Below the pieces are notes generated by a model, which saw only the letters and a program-made list of their open reading frames with translations, searched no databases and was not told the origin of the DNA. A stretch of DNA of 64,000 nucleotides from Hyphobacterium indicum (GTDB taxonomy: Bacteria > Pseudomonadota > Alphaproteobacteria > Caulobacterales > Maricaulaceae), in NCBI RefSeq assembly GCF_003129605.1, contig NZ_QBDX01000001.1, forward strand, positions 124,001 through 188,000. The letters are read 5' to 3'. The translations under genes and the position numbers were made by a program. Shown one piece after another: positions 47,001 through 56,769 of the stretch (positions are counted from its first letter, which is position 1; each line of letters opens with the position of its first letter).

Positions 47001-48401
47001 TCAGTCCATCGCCTTGACGATGGACTCCGTCATCTTCTTGGCATCGCCCAGCAGCATCATTGTGTTGTCACGGAAGAAGAGCGGGTTTTCCACCCCGGCA
47101 TAGCCCGAGCCGAGCGAGCGCTTGATGAAGAAGACGGTGCCCGCCTTCCACACCTGCAGCACCGGCATGCCATAGATCGGCGAGGACGGATCATCTTCCG
47201 CCGCCGGATTGGTGACATCATTGGCACCGATCACGAAGGCCACATCGGCATTGGAAAATTCCGAATTGATGTCTTCCAGCTCGAACACCTCGTCATAGGG
47301 CACATTGGCTTCCGCCAGCAGCACATTCATATGCCCGGGCATGCGGCCCGCGACGGGATGGATAGCATAGGCAACATCAACGCCCTCATGCTTCAGCGTG
47401 TCCGCCATTTCCTTCAGCGCGTGCTGCGCCTGTGCGACGGCCATGCCATAGCCCGGCACAATGATGACCTTGCGGGCATTCTTCAGCACAAAGGCGGCGT
47501 CATCCGCCGAGCCCTGCTTGACCGTACCGCCCGGACCTTCGCCGGTCGGGCCGGCCGCTTCGCCGCCAAATCCGCCGAGAATGACCGAGATGAAGGAGCG
47601 GTTCATGCCCTTGCACATGATGTAGGACAGGATGGCCCCCGACGAGCCGACCAGCGCACCGGTCACGATCAATGCGGTATTTTCCAGTGTGAAGCCGAGC
47701 GCTGCTGCTGCCCAGCCGGAATAGGAGTTGAGCATCGACACAACGACCGGCATGTCGGCGCCGCCAATCGGGATGATCAGGGTCACGCCGAGGACGAAGG
47801 CAACAATCGTCAGCGCCCAGAAGGCGAAGGTCAGCTGACCGCCTGAAGCGACCAGGAAGATAATCATCAGGGCAATAAATCCGCCCATCGCCAGATTCAC
47901 CCAGTGCTGGCCCTTGAAGATGACCGGTGCGCCGGAGACGAGGCCCTGCAGTTTCATGAATGCGATCACAGAGCCGGAAAAGGTGATGGCCCCGATGGCC
48001 GAGCCCAGCGACAATTCAACCAGGCTGATCTGCTTGATGTCCCCGGCGACACCGATGTGAAAGACATCCGGCCGGTAAAAGGCCGCCAGCGCCACCAGCA
48101 CGGCCGACATGCCGACCAGGGAGTGAAAGGCCGCGACCAGCTGCGGCATCGCTGTCATCGGGATCCGCTTGGCCACGATGGCACCGGCACCGCCCCCAAC
48201 GGCCATCAGGCCGGCAATGACCAGGAAGCTGCCGAAACCCACACCGGCGGCCAGCAGCGATGTGATGATCGCCACGGCCATGCCGGCCATGCCGAAATAA
48301 TTGCCCCGCCGGGCGGTTTCCGGATGCGACAGGCCGCGCAGGGCCAGAATGAACAGCACGCCCGAGACGAGATAGAGAATGGCAGCAAGATCAGCGTTCA
48401 T
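47001..48401 (-). CDS. pntB: NAD(P) transhydrogenase subunit beta
   Basis: 466 aa. About nine membrane segments are followed by the NADP-binding Rossmann domain (PGYGMAVAQAQ). It is the proton-channel and NADPH-binding subunit of the proton-pumping transhydrogenase that makes NADPH from NADH. In this window its operon partners pntAA and pntAB lie upstream, but three unrelated genes intervene (48423-49640). Confidence 0.96.
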   Translation of the reverse strand: MNADLAAILYLVSGVLFILALRGLSHPETARRGNYFGMAGMAVAIITSLLAAGVGFGSFLVIAGLMAVGGGAGAIVAKRIPMTAMPQLVAAFHSLVGMSAVLVALAAFYRPDVFHIGVAGDIKQISLVELSLGSAIGAITFSGSVIAFMKLQGLVSGAPVIFKGQHWVNLAMGGFIALMIIFLVASGGQLTFAFWALTIVAFVLGVTLIIPIGGADMPVVVSMLNSYSGWAAAALGFTLENTALIVTGALVGSSGAILSYIMCKGMNRSFISVILGGFGGEAAGPTGEGPGGTVKQGSADDAAFVLKNARKVIIVPGYGMAVAQAQHALKEMADTLKHEGVDVAYAIHPVAGRMPGHMNVLLAEANVPYDEVFELEDINSEFSNADVAFVIGANDVTNPAAEDDPSSPIYGMPVLQVWKAGTVFFIKRSLGSGYAGVENPLFFRDNTMMLLGDAKKMTESIVKAMD

Positions 48402-48422
48402 GTTTGTCCCCGGGATGGCCCC

Positions 48423-48947
48423 TTATTCCTCATACTGGATTTCGTAAGTGTTGATATACGTCTCGCCATTCGACGATTCGCTGACCCGCATGGCGAGCGA
48501 CGCGCCCGGCGTTTCCATGATGTGATAGACGGATTGCAGGAACTCGCTGGCAAACCATCTCCGGACCTGCGCGCGCGCTTCGACATCGTCATAACCAGCG
48601 ATGCGCAGGGTATAATTGGAATTGCCGTGGCGATCGCTATCATAACAGCGCAGGCGGATCATGACCTCCAGCATCGAGACGGAGCGGATATCCGGGCAGC
48701 TCACGAAATAATTGCTGGCGAGGCCGCGTTCCCGGCCCGGCCGATCGCTGTCCTCCGCCTCGTCCGCCTGTGTCGCCAGATCCAGCACACGGCGCGAGAT
48801 TGTCGGCGTATCGTCATTCTGCTCCAGCCGCTGTGCCGGTGCGGTCTGGATCTGCTGCGATTCAACCCGCCTTTCCTGGGCCAGCGAGGGGCTGGCCAGC
48901 AGGCATGCCGTGGCGGCAGTCCAGATTAGACAGGCAGAGGCTCTCAC
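48423..48947 (-). CDS. Secreted protein of unknown function inside the pnt operon (gene 3 of 3)
   Basis: 174 aa from a GTG at 48947, chosen because AGGAG lies about 7 bases upstream and the GTGA overlaps the stop of the preceding gene. Signal peptide with probable cleavage after SLAQ. The mature region is rich in Arg/Asp/Glu and contains CPDIRSVSMLEVMIRLRCYD, a pair of cysteines that could form a disulfide. No family recognised. Placed between pntAB and pntB. Confidence 0.7.
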   Translation of the reverse strand: MRASACLIWTAATACLLASPSLAQERRVESQQIQTAPAQRLEQNDDTPTISRRVLDLATQADEAEDSDRPGRERGLASNYFVSCPDIRSVSMLEVMIRLRCYDSDRHGNSNYTLRIAGYDDVEARAQVRRWFASEFLQSVYHIMETPGASLAMRVSESSNGETYINTYEIQYEE

Positions 48948-49228
48948 AACAAATCTCCTGCTCGTGGCTTGGTTATAGACATTTCGGACATCCATGATTC
49001 GTCCCGCTCGGCCCGCCAGCGCCGGTTTTCATAGTCCAGCTCGATTTCCATCACATCGTGTAGGTTCGGAGTTTCAAAACTGCCGCAGTCGCACGTGATT
49101 TGAAGGGCTACCTCCGTCAGCATGGCCTGATCGACGATGCAGCGTGTCACGACGCCCTCGCCCATATCAGGTGCCTGCGCCACGGCGGCACCTGTCATTA
49201 GGAAAAAGAGAGCGAGCAAAACGCGCAT
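48944..49228 (-). CDS. Small secreted cysteine-containing protein inside the pnt operon (gene 2 of 3)
   Basis: 94 aa from the ATG at 49228, one base after the previous gene's stop. Signal peptide MRVLLALFFLMTGAAVAQ. The mature part has three clustered cysteines in TRCIVDQAMLTEVALQI and the following TCDCG, suggesting a disulfide or metal site. Unknown family. It overlaps the next gene by 4 bp (GTGA). Confidence 0.68.
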   Translation of the reverse strand: MRVLLALFFLMTGAAVAQAPDMGEGVVTRCIVDQAMLTEVALQITCDCGSFETPNLHDVMEIELDYENRRWRAERDESWMSEMSITKPRAGDLL

Positions 49229-49229
49229 C

Positions 49230-49640
49230 CTAGTCCACGATCGCCAGGATGCGATAGCAGGTGATGGCCGAACGGGCGCTGGCGCCACGAAGCCTCGAGG
49301 CGTCGCAGATTTCCTGCGTCGCACTGTCGGCGGCCTCGTAATTGACCGTGATCGTATTGCGGGCTGAACCGCTCTGGCGGGATTCCAGCAGCCAGCTCAT
49401 GAAAGCGGAAATACCGCCGGGGCGCGTCCCCCCGTCGGTGGCCATCAGAGCGCGGCCGTCCGATCCCATATCGCAGACGAAACCGGCCCCGCCACGGGCA
49501 AAGACAAGCTCCGCCACCCGGCACTGGGCAGCCCCCGGTCCAGGTCGCGCGTCCTGACTGGTCAGGCGCGCGCGCTGCTGGGCATCGGCCAGCCCGGAGA
49601 AAGCGAAGGCAAGCAGGATGATGAAGAAGAGACGCATCAT
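49230..49640 (-). CDS. Small secreted protein inside the pnt operon (gene 1 of 3)
   Basis: 136 aa with signal peptide [21 protein letters not shown]. Four cysteines in the mature part (CRVAEL, CDMG, CDASRL, CYRIL) could make two disulfides. Its ATG overlaps the pntAB stop (ATGA) behind a GGAGG site, so it is translated with the transhydrogenase. Family unknown. Confidence 0.72.
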   Translation of the reverse strand: MMRLFFIILLAFAFSGLADAQQRARLTSQDARPGPGAAQCRVAELVFARGGAGFVCDMGSDGRALMATDGGTRPGGISAFMSWLLESRQSGSARNTITVNYEAADSATQEICDASRLRGASARSAITCYRILAIVD

Positions 49641-49981
49641 GATTTGCCTCCATCGCCTGCCGCCGGCTTTTCCTTTTTCTTGTACATGGCCAGCATGCGC
49701 TGGGTGACGAGGAAGCCGCCGAAGATATTCACACTGGCGAGGATCACCGCGATCGCACCGGACACATTGGCAAAGCTGGAGGCGCCGGAGGTCTCGCCGG
49801 TCAGCGCCGGGGCCGCTGCCGCCAGCAATGCGCCGACAATGATCACCGAGGAAATGGCATTGGTCACCGCCATCAGCGGGGTGTGCAGCGCCGGGGTCAC
49901 CGACCAGACCACATAATAGCCGACGAATATCGCCATCACGAAAATGGCGAGGCGGAGGGTAATCGGATCAACAGCGTCCAT
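49637..49981 (-). CDS. pntAB: NAD(P) transhydrogenase subunit alpha part 2 (membrane piece)
   Basis: 114 aa with three to four membrane helices ([33 protein letters not shown]), the membrane segment that in E. coli is fused to PntA. Split pntAA/pntAB is usual in alphaproteobacteria. It starts 14 bp after pntAA. Confidence 0.94.
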   Translation of the reverse strand: MDAVDPITLRLAIFVMAIFVGYYVVWSVTPALHTPLMAVTNAISSVIIVGALLAAAAPALTGETSGASSFANVSGAIAVILASVNIFGGFLVTQRMLAMYKKKEKPAAGDGGKS

Positions 49982-49995
49982 GAGAGCGTTCCGTT

Positions 49996-51117
49996 CTATT
50001 TCAGCGTTTCGTGCACGACCTTGCCGTCGCGCGTCAGTGTCATGCCGATAATGATTTCATCATCCCAGTGCGGGGCCAGCGCGCCATCCTCGCCCACGAG
50101 GAGCGGCGTCAGATTGACGAGATTGCGCGCATAGAGGCTGGAAGCATCGGCTGCGAGCCGTCCCGGCAGATTCGAGAAACCGGCGATCGACACACCCTTG
50201 TGCTCGACGATTTCGTCGGCTTTCGTCAGTTCGCAATTCCCGCCCATCGGGGCGGCCAGATCGACAATCACCGAGCCCGGCTTCATCGCCTCGACCATGG
50301 CTTTTGTGATCAGTTTCGGCGCCGGGCGTCCGGGAATGAGCGCCGTCGTCACTACTACGTCCTGCCTGGCGATATGGCTGGCGACCAGCTCGGCCTGCTT
50401 GGCCTGGTATTCCTTGCTCATTTCCTTGGCATAGCCGCCGGCGGTTTCCGCCGCCTTGAATTCCTCATCCTCGACCGCAACGAATTTCGCGCCCAGCGAG
50501 GCCACCTGTTCCTTGGCCGCGGGACGGACATCAGTGGCGGTCACGACCGCGCCCAGGCGGCGGGCCGTGGCAATCGCCTGCAGACCGGCGACACCGGCCC
50601 CCATGACGAAGACTTTTGCAGCGGCAATCGTGCCGGCGGCGGTCATCATCATCGGAAAGGCCCGGCGATAGATTTGCGACGCCTCGATCACGGCGCGATA
50701 GCCGGCAAGATTGGATTGCGAGGACAACGCGTCCATCGCTTGCGCCCGCGTGATCCGGGGCGTGAATTCCATGGCCAGCGCATTGACCCCGGCTTCGGCG
50801 AAAGCCTTCGCCCGGGCCTTGTCCCCATGCGGTTCCAGCTGCCCGACCAGCAGGCAGCCCTTCGGCAGTTTGGCCAGTGTTTCAGCATCCGGTGCCCGCA
50901 CAGCAAATACGGCATCGGCGCCTTTCAGCGTTGCGGCAAGCGTGCCCAATTTCGCGCCCACCGCCTCATACTGGCTGTCGGGCATGCTGGCCGAAGCGCC
51001 CGCGTCTTTCTCGATCTGGATATCATGTCCGGCCGCAATCAGCTTCTTGACGGACTCAGGCGTAGCGGCAACCCGGGTTTCCCCGTCTCGGCGCTCTTTC
51101 AGAATGGCAATTTTCAT
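49996..51117 (-). CDS. pntAA: NAD(P) transhydrogenase subunit alpha part 1 (NAD-binding)
   Basis: 373 aa from the ATG at 51117. Alanine-dehydrogenase-like fold with N-terminal [14 protein letters not shown], the ligand loop [12 protein letters not shown] and the NAD-binding [17 protein letters not shown]. It binds NAD(H) on the cytoplasmic side. A GTG at 51138 is an alternative start. The upstream gene encodes the aa3-oxidase subunit IV, a common neighbour in alphaproteobacteria. Confidence 0.95.
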   Translation of the reverse strand: MKIAILKERRDGETRVAATPESVKKLIAAGHDIQIEKDAGASASMPDSQYEAVGAKLGTLAATLKGADAVFAVRAPDAETLAKLPKGCLLVGQLEPHGDKARAKAFAEAGVNALAMEFTPRITRAQAMDALSSQSNLAGYRAVIEASQIYRRAFPMMMTAAGTIAAAKVFVMGAGVAGLQAIATARRLGAVVTATDVRPAAKEQVASLGAKFVAVEDEEFKAAETAGGYAKEMSKEYQAKQAELVASHIARQDVVVTTALIPGRPAPKLITKAMVEAMKPGSVIVDLAAPMGGNCELTKADEIVEHKGVSIAGFSNLPGRLAADASSLYARNLVNLTPLLVGEDGALAPHWDDEIIIGMTLTRDGKVVHETLK

Positions 51118-51209
51118 CGGGTCAGGAATACCTGTCACAATTGGCTGACGCCACCTTGTCGGATTCCCGGAGAAATTAAAAGGGCAATAAACCTGCTTGG
51201 GTCAGGACC

Positions 51210-51506
51210 CTAGAGCAGGCTGCCGACGAGCCCGGCAATGATGGCGGCAAAGAAGCTGACCGCTGCAAATCCGATGACGGTGGCATACCAGTTGGCCTTG
51301 AGCCCCAGGGCAAGGCCGAGAACAAGACCCACAACGGTTGTGATGATCAGCGACACCATCCAGCTGACATGAGCCGCAAAGGTCAGGCTCAGGAAAAGGA
51401 TGGTCAGAACCGTCAGCCCGCCAAACCAGACCGACAGGCTGATAAAGCTCGAAAAGGTACGGGCCTGTTCTGTGACTTCCATCGAGCCGCGTTGATACTC
51501 AGCCAT
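51210..51506 (-). CDS. aa3-type cytochrome c oxidase subunit IV (bacterial COX4 type)
   Basis: 98 aa. The N-terminal EYQRGSMEVTEQARTFSSF is the hallmark of the alphaproteobacterial subunit IV family, followed by hydrophobic segments (two to three helices, more than the single helix of the Paracoccus subunit). It stabilises the aa3 oxidase. No other oxidase genes are nearby. Upstream of and same strand as pntAA, as in many alphaproteobacteria. Confidence 0.83.
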   Translation of the reverse strand: MAEYQRGSMEVTEQARTFSSFISLSVWFGGLTVLTILFLSLTFAAHVSWMVSLIITTVVGLVLGLALGLKANWYATVIGFAAVSFFAAIIAGLVGSLL

Positions 51507-51594
51507 TCTTAAAACCCCCTGCAGGTCTGAACCGGATTGATGTGCGGATTATCACGCAGATTCGCGTCCGCCAAGTCTTAAGCGGTGCGGCGTG

Positions 51595-52533
51595 TCAGCG
51601 CTGGCCCCAGCCCGACTGCATCAGCGTTTCCAGAGCCGCCGCGACGGCCAGCGGTTGATCCAGAATCAGATGGTGCTGGGCGTCGGGAATCGAGATCATC
51701 GGCGTCTCCGGTCCGAACGTCTCCGCCATGAAGGCCCAGATCTCGTCGGTGACCAGAGACGTGTCCGCACCACGGAAAAAGGCCAGCGGACACCGGGCCT
51801 TGTCCCGTAACACTTCCGGATCACGGCGTTGATACTCCAGCTTGGCCCAGAGATTGGGATCGAATTTCCAGCTCCACCCGCCCTCCACCTGTTTCAGCGA
51901 ATTGCGGGCAATATGGTCCACGACATGGACGGTCTCGCAGGTCTGCGGTGGCAGCAGGCGGAAGCGCGCGACCGCGGTTTCCAGCTTCTCATAGGTCTTG
52001 CCGCCCCGCTGCGGAGGGGACGAGGAGCGCTGTTCCTCGGCCGGGCGCACGGGCGAATCAAGAATGATGGCCCCGGCCAGAGCCTCACCGAAAGCCATGG
52101 CCGACATCATGGTTACGAAGCCGCCAAAGGAATGGCCGGCGACAAAGGGCTTTCCGGCCTCGAAAAGACCGGCATCCTCCGCAACCGCTCGGACCTCGTC
52201 GGCATAAAGCGGCATGCGATAGACCTCGCGATGGCCGCTATCTCCCATGCCGGACAGGTCGATGGCGGCCACACGCCGCCCCGCGCTGATGAAGGGCGCA
52301 ATGGCATCCCACCATTGCTTGTGCGCGACCCCGCCGTGAACGAGAATGACGCCCGGCTGACCGCGCTGCCCCCAGGCTTTCCAGACAATGTCCACGCCTT
52401 CCACGGCGACCCGGCCGCTCTCGGTGGGGGCCGCCAGGGCTTTTGCAAACCAGGCAGGGTGAGGCGGCGCTTTTCCCTCGAAGTTTTCAAGCGGCGGGCG
52501 GATATCGCGGAGGGCATTGGAGGCAGTACTCAT
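51595..52533 (-). CDS. Alpha/beta hydrolase
   Basis: 312 aa. Oxyanion region LVHGGVAHKQWW, nucleophile GHSFGG and catalytic His in DAQHHLILDQP. It belongs to the Abhydrolase_6 group. No signal peptide. Substrate unknown. It lies 88 bp upstream of the oxidase subunit IV gene and may be separately transcribed. Confidence 0.87.
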   Translation of the reverse strand: MSTASNALRDIRPPLENFEGKAPPHPAWFAKALAAPTESGRVAVEGVDIVWKAWGQRGQPGVILVHGGVAHKQWWDAIAPFISAGRRVAAIDLSGMGDSGHREVYRMPLYADEVRAVAEDAGLFEAGKPFVAGHSFGGFVTMMSAMAFGEALAGAIILDSPVRPAEEQRSSSPPQRGGKTYEKLETAVARFRLLPPQTCETVHVVDHIARNSLKQVEGGWSWKFDPNLWAKLEYQRRDPEVLRDKARCPLAFFRGADTSLVTDEIWAFMAETFGPETPMISIPDAQHHLILDQPLAVAAALETLMQSGWGQR

Positions 52534-52593
52534 GCCTATCGGCTAGCCCCGATTGTGCAGTGCGTCAATTCGCTTTTGCCCTTGACGTAAACG

Positions 52594-53376
52594 TCAAAAA
52601 GACAGTGAGGCAACGAGATTATTGACGAAATGCAGGACGATCGGAGCCCATAACCGGCCGGTCAGCCGCCGCGCCAGACCGGCGAATACGCCCAGAACCG
52701 TGGCGTAGATCATCGTCGGGACATCGACGAGAATGTGCATCAGCCCGAATCCGCCGGCCGACAGGAGGATCGGCCAGATCCACCCGCCCATCCGCGCGGC
52801 CAGCTTGGGCAGCAGCCATCCGCGCATGATGATTTCTTCCACCAGCGGCGCGAAAATGATCACTGAGGCGGCCACCAGCAATGTGCCGGTCAATCCGCCG
52901 CCATTGAACCGGTCAGGCGTTGGCACGTCGGGAACCGGCAGCAGGGGAAGCAGCATATCCACGGCGGCAATCGCAAAAATGAAGCTCATACCGAAGAGCA
53001 CCAGCCCGTATCCGGTCTCGATGCCGAAACGGGCCGGGCGGATATCGAAGACGGCGGCCGCCAGCTGCCGGGATTTCAGCCAGCTGGCAAACCACCAGAG
53101 AAATCCGATCTCGCTCGCCATCAGCAGCGCATAATAGGACCGGAAGACGGCGTCATGATTGATCTCTTCGGGCGCCAGACCGAACGCATTCAGCGTTGTG
53201 GCGAAATACAGCGCCGTCATGCCGGTCAAGAGAGACAGTGCGGGCCAGAAAAACACCCAGAACAACCGCGAGTCCCGCAGCGCCTCCGGCGCGACGTCGA
53301 ACATCACATCATGCGGCTCGAACGGCCATATGGGTGAGGGCACCTTGCGGTAACCGGGCGGCGGCGGCGTGCTCAT
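52594..53376 (-). CDS. CPBP-family intramembrane metalloprotease
   Basis: 260 aa, about 7-8 membrane helices. The three family motifs are visible: EEIIMRG (EExxxR), FGLMHILVD (FxxxH) and HFVNN. These place it in the CAAX protease/bacteriocin-processing family, which cleaves or processes membrane substrates. It lies 60 bp upstream of the alpha/beta hydrolase gene. Substrate unknown. Confidence 0.86.
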   Translation of the reverse strand: MSTPPPPGYRKVPSPIWPFEPHDVMFDVAPEALRDSRLFWVFFWPALSLLTGMTALYFATTLNAFGLAPEEINHDAVFRSYYALLMASEIGFLWWFASWLKSRQLAAAVFDIRPARFGIETGYGLVLFGMSFIFAIAAVDMLLPLLPVPDVPTPDRFNGGGLTGTLLVAASVIIFAPLVEEIIMRGWLLPKLAARMGGWIWPILLSAGGFGLMHILVDVPTMIYATVLGVFAGLARRLTGRLWAPIVLHFVNNLVASLSF

Positions 53377-53582
53377 CGCCGGACAATTCCGGCCCGGTGC
53401 ACCCGGGTCAAGTGGCGTTTATGCTTAACGCTTGGTCACCGGCGTATACACGTGAATTTTACTACCCGTGTCCCATAACGGCACCCGGATGGATTGCCCC
53501 CTCGACCGGAGAAAACTCCGGGGAGGGCGAGGCCAAAGGCCCGGCAATTGAATTATTGGGTAGCCGAAAGGGCTTGGGTGAG

Positions 53583-55034
53583 ATGGCTAAGACGGTGCTG
53601 ATCGTCGATGACGATCCGACGCAACGCCGCCTGTTGCAGGCGGTTCTTGAAAAGCAGGGTTTTGAAGTCGCCTCCGCCGACAGTGGCGAAGCCGCGATGG
53701 ACATGCTGGCGCGCGGGGGTGTGGACGTCATGCTCCTCGATCTCGTCATGCCGGGCATGGACGGGATGGATGTGCTCGAAGCGGTCCAGCGCAAGGGCAT
53801 TGAAACGCCGGTCATCGTGCTGACCGCGCATGGCGGAATCGAGACCGTCGTCGCGGCCATGCGCTCCGGCGCCGCCGATTTCTTCATCAAGCCCGCCAGC
53901 CCGGAACGGATCACGGTCTCGGTGCGCAATGCGCTGAAGATGCAGACCCTCACCGGCGAGGTGAAACGGCTGAAGAAAACCGCCGGCGGCTCGCTCGGCT
54001 TTGAAGACATGATTGCCGGGGCCCCCGCCATGCGCCAGGTGGTACGGCTGGGCCAGCGCGCCGCAGCCTCCTCCATTCCGATCCTGATCACCGGGGAAAG
54101 CGGTGTCGGCAAGGAGTTGGTAGCCGGCGCGATCCGCGCCGCCTCCGAGCGCGCCGACAAGCCCTTTGTGGCGGTCAATTGCGGGGCCATTCCGGCCAAT
54201 CTGGTGGAATCCACCCTTTTCGGTCACGAGAAGGGCTCCTTCACCGGTGCCACCGGCAAGCATATGGGCAAATTCCAGGAGGCCGATGGCGGCACGCTTT
54301 TCCTCGACGAGATCGGCGAATTGCCGCTCGACATGCAGGTCAAGCTGCTGCGCGCCCTTCAGGAAGGCGAAGTGGATCCGGTCGGCTCCAACCGTCCGGT
54401 CAAGGTCGATGTCCGCATCATTTCCGCAACCAATCGCGATCTGACACAGGAAGTCGCGGCCGGCCGTTTCCGTGAGGACCTGTTCTACCGGCTCAATGTC
54501 TTCCCCATCGAAGTGCCCTCTCTGCGCTCGCGCAAGGAAGACGTGCCGGCGCTCGTCCGCCACTTCATCACCCGCTTCAATGCACAGGAGAACCGGTCGG
54601 TTGTCGATGCCGCATCGGAAACCATGGCCATGCTCACCGCTTTCGACTGGCCGGGCAATGTCCGCCAGCTGGAAAACACGGTCTTCCGCGCCGTGGTGCT
54701 GTGTGAAGGCGATTATCTCAGCCCCGGCGATTTCCCCCAGATCTCCGGCGTCATGCCCGATCTTGCAGACCTGCCGCCGCCGCCCCTGACCGGGAATACG
54801 ATGGCATTCGAGCATGGCGGTGAAACCTCCGGCCTGCCACCTGTGCCGATCATGGATGAGGGCGGGCATTTGCGGCCGCTGGAATCCATCGAGCGGGACC
54901 TGATCGAGTTTGCCATCGAGACCTATGCAGGACGCATGGCGGAAGTGGCCCGCCGTCTCGGCCTCGGCCGCTCGACACTCTATCGCAAGGTGCGGGAATA
55001 CGATCTCGACGTCGATCAGGCGCGCACGGCGTAA
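53583..55034 (+). CDS. tacA: Sigma-54-dependent response regulator, TacA-like
   Basis: 483 aa NtrC-type activator. Receiver domain: Asp10, Asp11, phosphoacceptor Asp53 ([11 protein letters not shown]) and Lys in FFIKPAS. AAA+ domain: Walker A GESGVGKE (about residue 171), the sigma-54 contact loop as GSFTGA instead of GAFTGA, and FLDEIGELP. The C-terminal Fis-type helix-turn-helix ends VDQARTA. The N-terminus and overall length resemble Caulobacter TacA, the stalk-gene activator of the ShkA-ShpA phosphorelay; a generic NtrC-like regulator is the alternative. The last 54 bp recur at 58123-58176. Confidence 0.85.
   Translation: MAKTVLIVDDDPTQRRLLQAVLEKQGFEVASADSGEAAMDMLARGGVDVMLLDLVMPGMDGMDVLEAVQRKGIETPVIVLTAHGGIETVVAAMRSGAADFFIKPASPERITVSVRNALKMQTLTGEVKRLKKTAGGSLGFEDMIAGAPAMRQVVRLGQRAAASSIPILITGESGVGKELVAGAIRAASERADKPFVAVNCGAIPANLVESTLFGHEKGSFTGATGKHMGKFQEADGGTLFLDEIGELPLDMQVKLLRALQEGEVDPVGSNRPVKVDVRIISATNRDLTQEVAAGRFREDLFYRLNVFPIEVPSLRSRKEDVPALVRHFITRFNAQENRSVVDAASETMAMLTAFDWPGNVRQLENTVFRAVVLCEGDYLSPGDFPQISGVMPDLADLPPPPLTGNTMAFEHGGETSGLPPVPIMDEGGHLRPLESIERDLIEFAIETYAGRMAEVARRLGLGRSTLYRKVREYDLDVDQARTA
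54968..55021. repeat. 54-bp direct repeat, copy 1 (3' end of the tacA-like gene)
   Basis: Positions 54968-55021 are identical to 58123-58176. After the repeat both copies still encode Gln-Ala-Arg-Thr-Ala-stop, but with different synonymous codons (stop TAA here, TGA in the other copy), so the identity ends abruptly. Confidence 0.9.
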
Positions 55035-55056
55035 GCATAGAATTTGGTGCGACTTG

Positions 55057-55087
55057 ACCCCCGGGCTCCGTCCGGGGGTTTTCTTTT
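55057..55087 (+). terminator. Rho-independent terminator of the tacA-like gene
   Basis: Stem ACCCCCGG / CCGGGGGT with a 7-nt loop, followed by a T-rich tract (TTTTCTTTT). It lies 23 bp after the stop codon. Confidence 0.85.
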
Positions 55088-55127
55088 GAGCGCCTCCGCA
55101 ATTGGGCGGGGGCGCTTGACTATAATT

Positions 55128-56693
55128 CTAGCCCGGATTGACCAGAACACTGAGCGCATTATCGGCCAAAACAAGTTGCCGTTGCGCTTCGATCTCGCGC
55201 TCGATTCGCTGCAGCAATATCTGTCCTCCTTGCGTGTCCGCCAGACGGCCAAGAAACGGCGATTCCGAAATTTCATGCCAGTCCCGCCAACCCAGATCGA
55301 TCGCCCGCGCGAGATAACGCAGCGCCCTTTCGTCCTCACCCAGTGCGGCCATGAGTTCAGCCATCCGCAAGGCGCTTTCCGGCCAAGTGTCAAATTCGAG
55401 ACCCGGCTGATCTGTGCGTCCCGCCAGCTCTAGGGCGGCTTCCACATCGCCCTCGAGCGCACGAACGGCTGCCAGCAGGATAATTCCGCGCTCGCCCGCG
55501 GCATTGAAAGCCTGAAGCGCTGCCTCATGATCGCCAAGCTGCAAAAGGGCGCGGCCGCGGATCACGGCAAGTCTTTCTGTATTATGTTCGGCATTGTCTT
55601 GTTCGAGTATCGCCAGAGCGCCACGGGCATTCCCCTGGCGGATGGCGGCATCGGCGCGCGCGCCCAGAACAACAGATTGTCCGGGATTGGCACGCTCCGC
55701 CCGATCCATCCAATCGCTAGCAGCCGCGAAACCCATCAGGTCCAGCGCCAGAGCAATCTGTATCTCGGCATATCGGGACCGGAAGCCGCTGTTGATAGCT
55801 GCCAGCTCCTGCGACAGTCCGCTGTGAAAACGTCCAGATATAATGTCGAGATACGCTGCGCTCGACCCGGCCGCCATTTCCCGTGGATCCAGAGCATAGG
55901 ATTGTTCATAGGCTGCAATTGCTTCACCAACCCGGCCCTGGCTATCCAGCGCATAGCCCAATGCATGCCATGCAGACGCAGACTGATCATCCATTGCGAT
56001 AGCGGTTCGGGCCAGTATTTCTGCCCGTAGGGAATCGCTTTCCGCAGGTGTGAATTTTGTCGTCCTTGTTGATAGGGCGAAACTGAGACCTGTTATCGCC
56101 TCGAAAGAATCCGGCGCAATAAGCAACGCTTCCTCGAACAGCCTGACAGCCCGGCTTGTTTCTTCGGCCTGTTGGACGGCGAGCTGTTCACGAGCCCGGA
56201 TCAGCAATGGAGCCAGCTGGTCATTCACGGCAATTGCTGTCGGTTGAGCGGTTGGCGCCTCATTGCCGACTCCTCCGAATGCCATCCAGCCTGCCGATAA
56301 TAACAGGATGGCGAAAACGGCAGCGGCTCCCAGATTCCAGAGCGATAGGTGAGACCGCGAAGCTATCCAGCAATATCCCTTGCCGCGAATAGTCCGGATA
56401 AAGGCCGGGTGCGCCGGGTCATCGCCGAGTGCTTTCCGCAACAGAGCAATACGCTGGGCGATGACCTCCTCGGCCACATGATTCTGTTCCCAGACTTCGC
56501 GCGCCAACTCGTCGCGGCTGACAGAAGCAGGGGCGGCTTTGATCAGACACAACATCACCCGCAAACTGAGATCCGGCAGTTTGATCGTTTTTTCATGTCG
56601 CCGGACAACGCCCTTGTGCACGTCAATCAAAAGGTCGCCGTGTTGGAGCTGGTTGCGGAAAAAAAGGTTATCCATGAAAGACGGCTTCATCAT
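55128..56693 (-). CDS. Membrane-bound transcriptional regulator with winged helix and TPR repeats (CadC-like)
   Basis: 521 aa. Residues ~10-110 are an OmpR/CadC-type winged helix (LPDLSLRVMLCLIKAAPASVSRDEL; see RTIRGKGYCWI at its end). One membrane helix follows (about 118-140), then a large periplasmic region of TPR-like repeats. It is divergent from a serine hydrolase gene across 76 bp and probably senses an envelope signal and controls that gene. A start at 56675 is also possible. The gene lies between the two 54-bp repeats and has a lower GC than flanking core genes (about 55% in sampled lines). Confidence 0.82.
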   Translation of the reverse strand: MMKPSFMDNLFFRNQLQHGDLLIDVHKGVVRRHEKTIKLPDLSLRVMLCLIKAAPASVSRDELAREVWEQNHVAEEVIAQRIALLRKALGDDPAHPAFIRTIRGKGYCWIASRSHLSLWNLGAAAVFAILLLSAGWMAFGGVGNEAPTAQPTAIAVNDQLAPLLIRAREQLAVQQAEETSRAVRLFEEALLIAPDSFEAITGLSFALSTRTTKFTPAESDSLRAEILARTAIAMDDQSASAWHALGYALDSQGRVGEAIAAYEQSYALDPREMAAGSSAAYLDIISGRFHSGLSQELAAINSGFRSRYAEIQIALALDLMGFAAASDWMDRAERANPGQSVVLGARADAAIRQGNARGALAILEQDNAEHNTERLAVIRGRALLQLGDHEAALQAFNAAGERGIILLAAVRALEGDVEAALELAGRTDQPGLEFDTWPESALRMAELMAALGEDERALRYLARAIDLGWRDWHEISESPFLGRLADTQGGQILLQRIEREIEAQRQLVLADNALSVLVNPG

Positions 56694-56769
56694 TCTTCAG
56701 AAAAATTTAGCTGACCCGATACCGGCATGCGAGTCCACTTAATGCTCCTCAAACCATCAGGAGTTTCTC

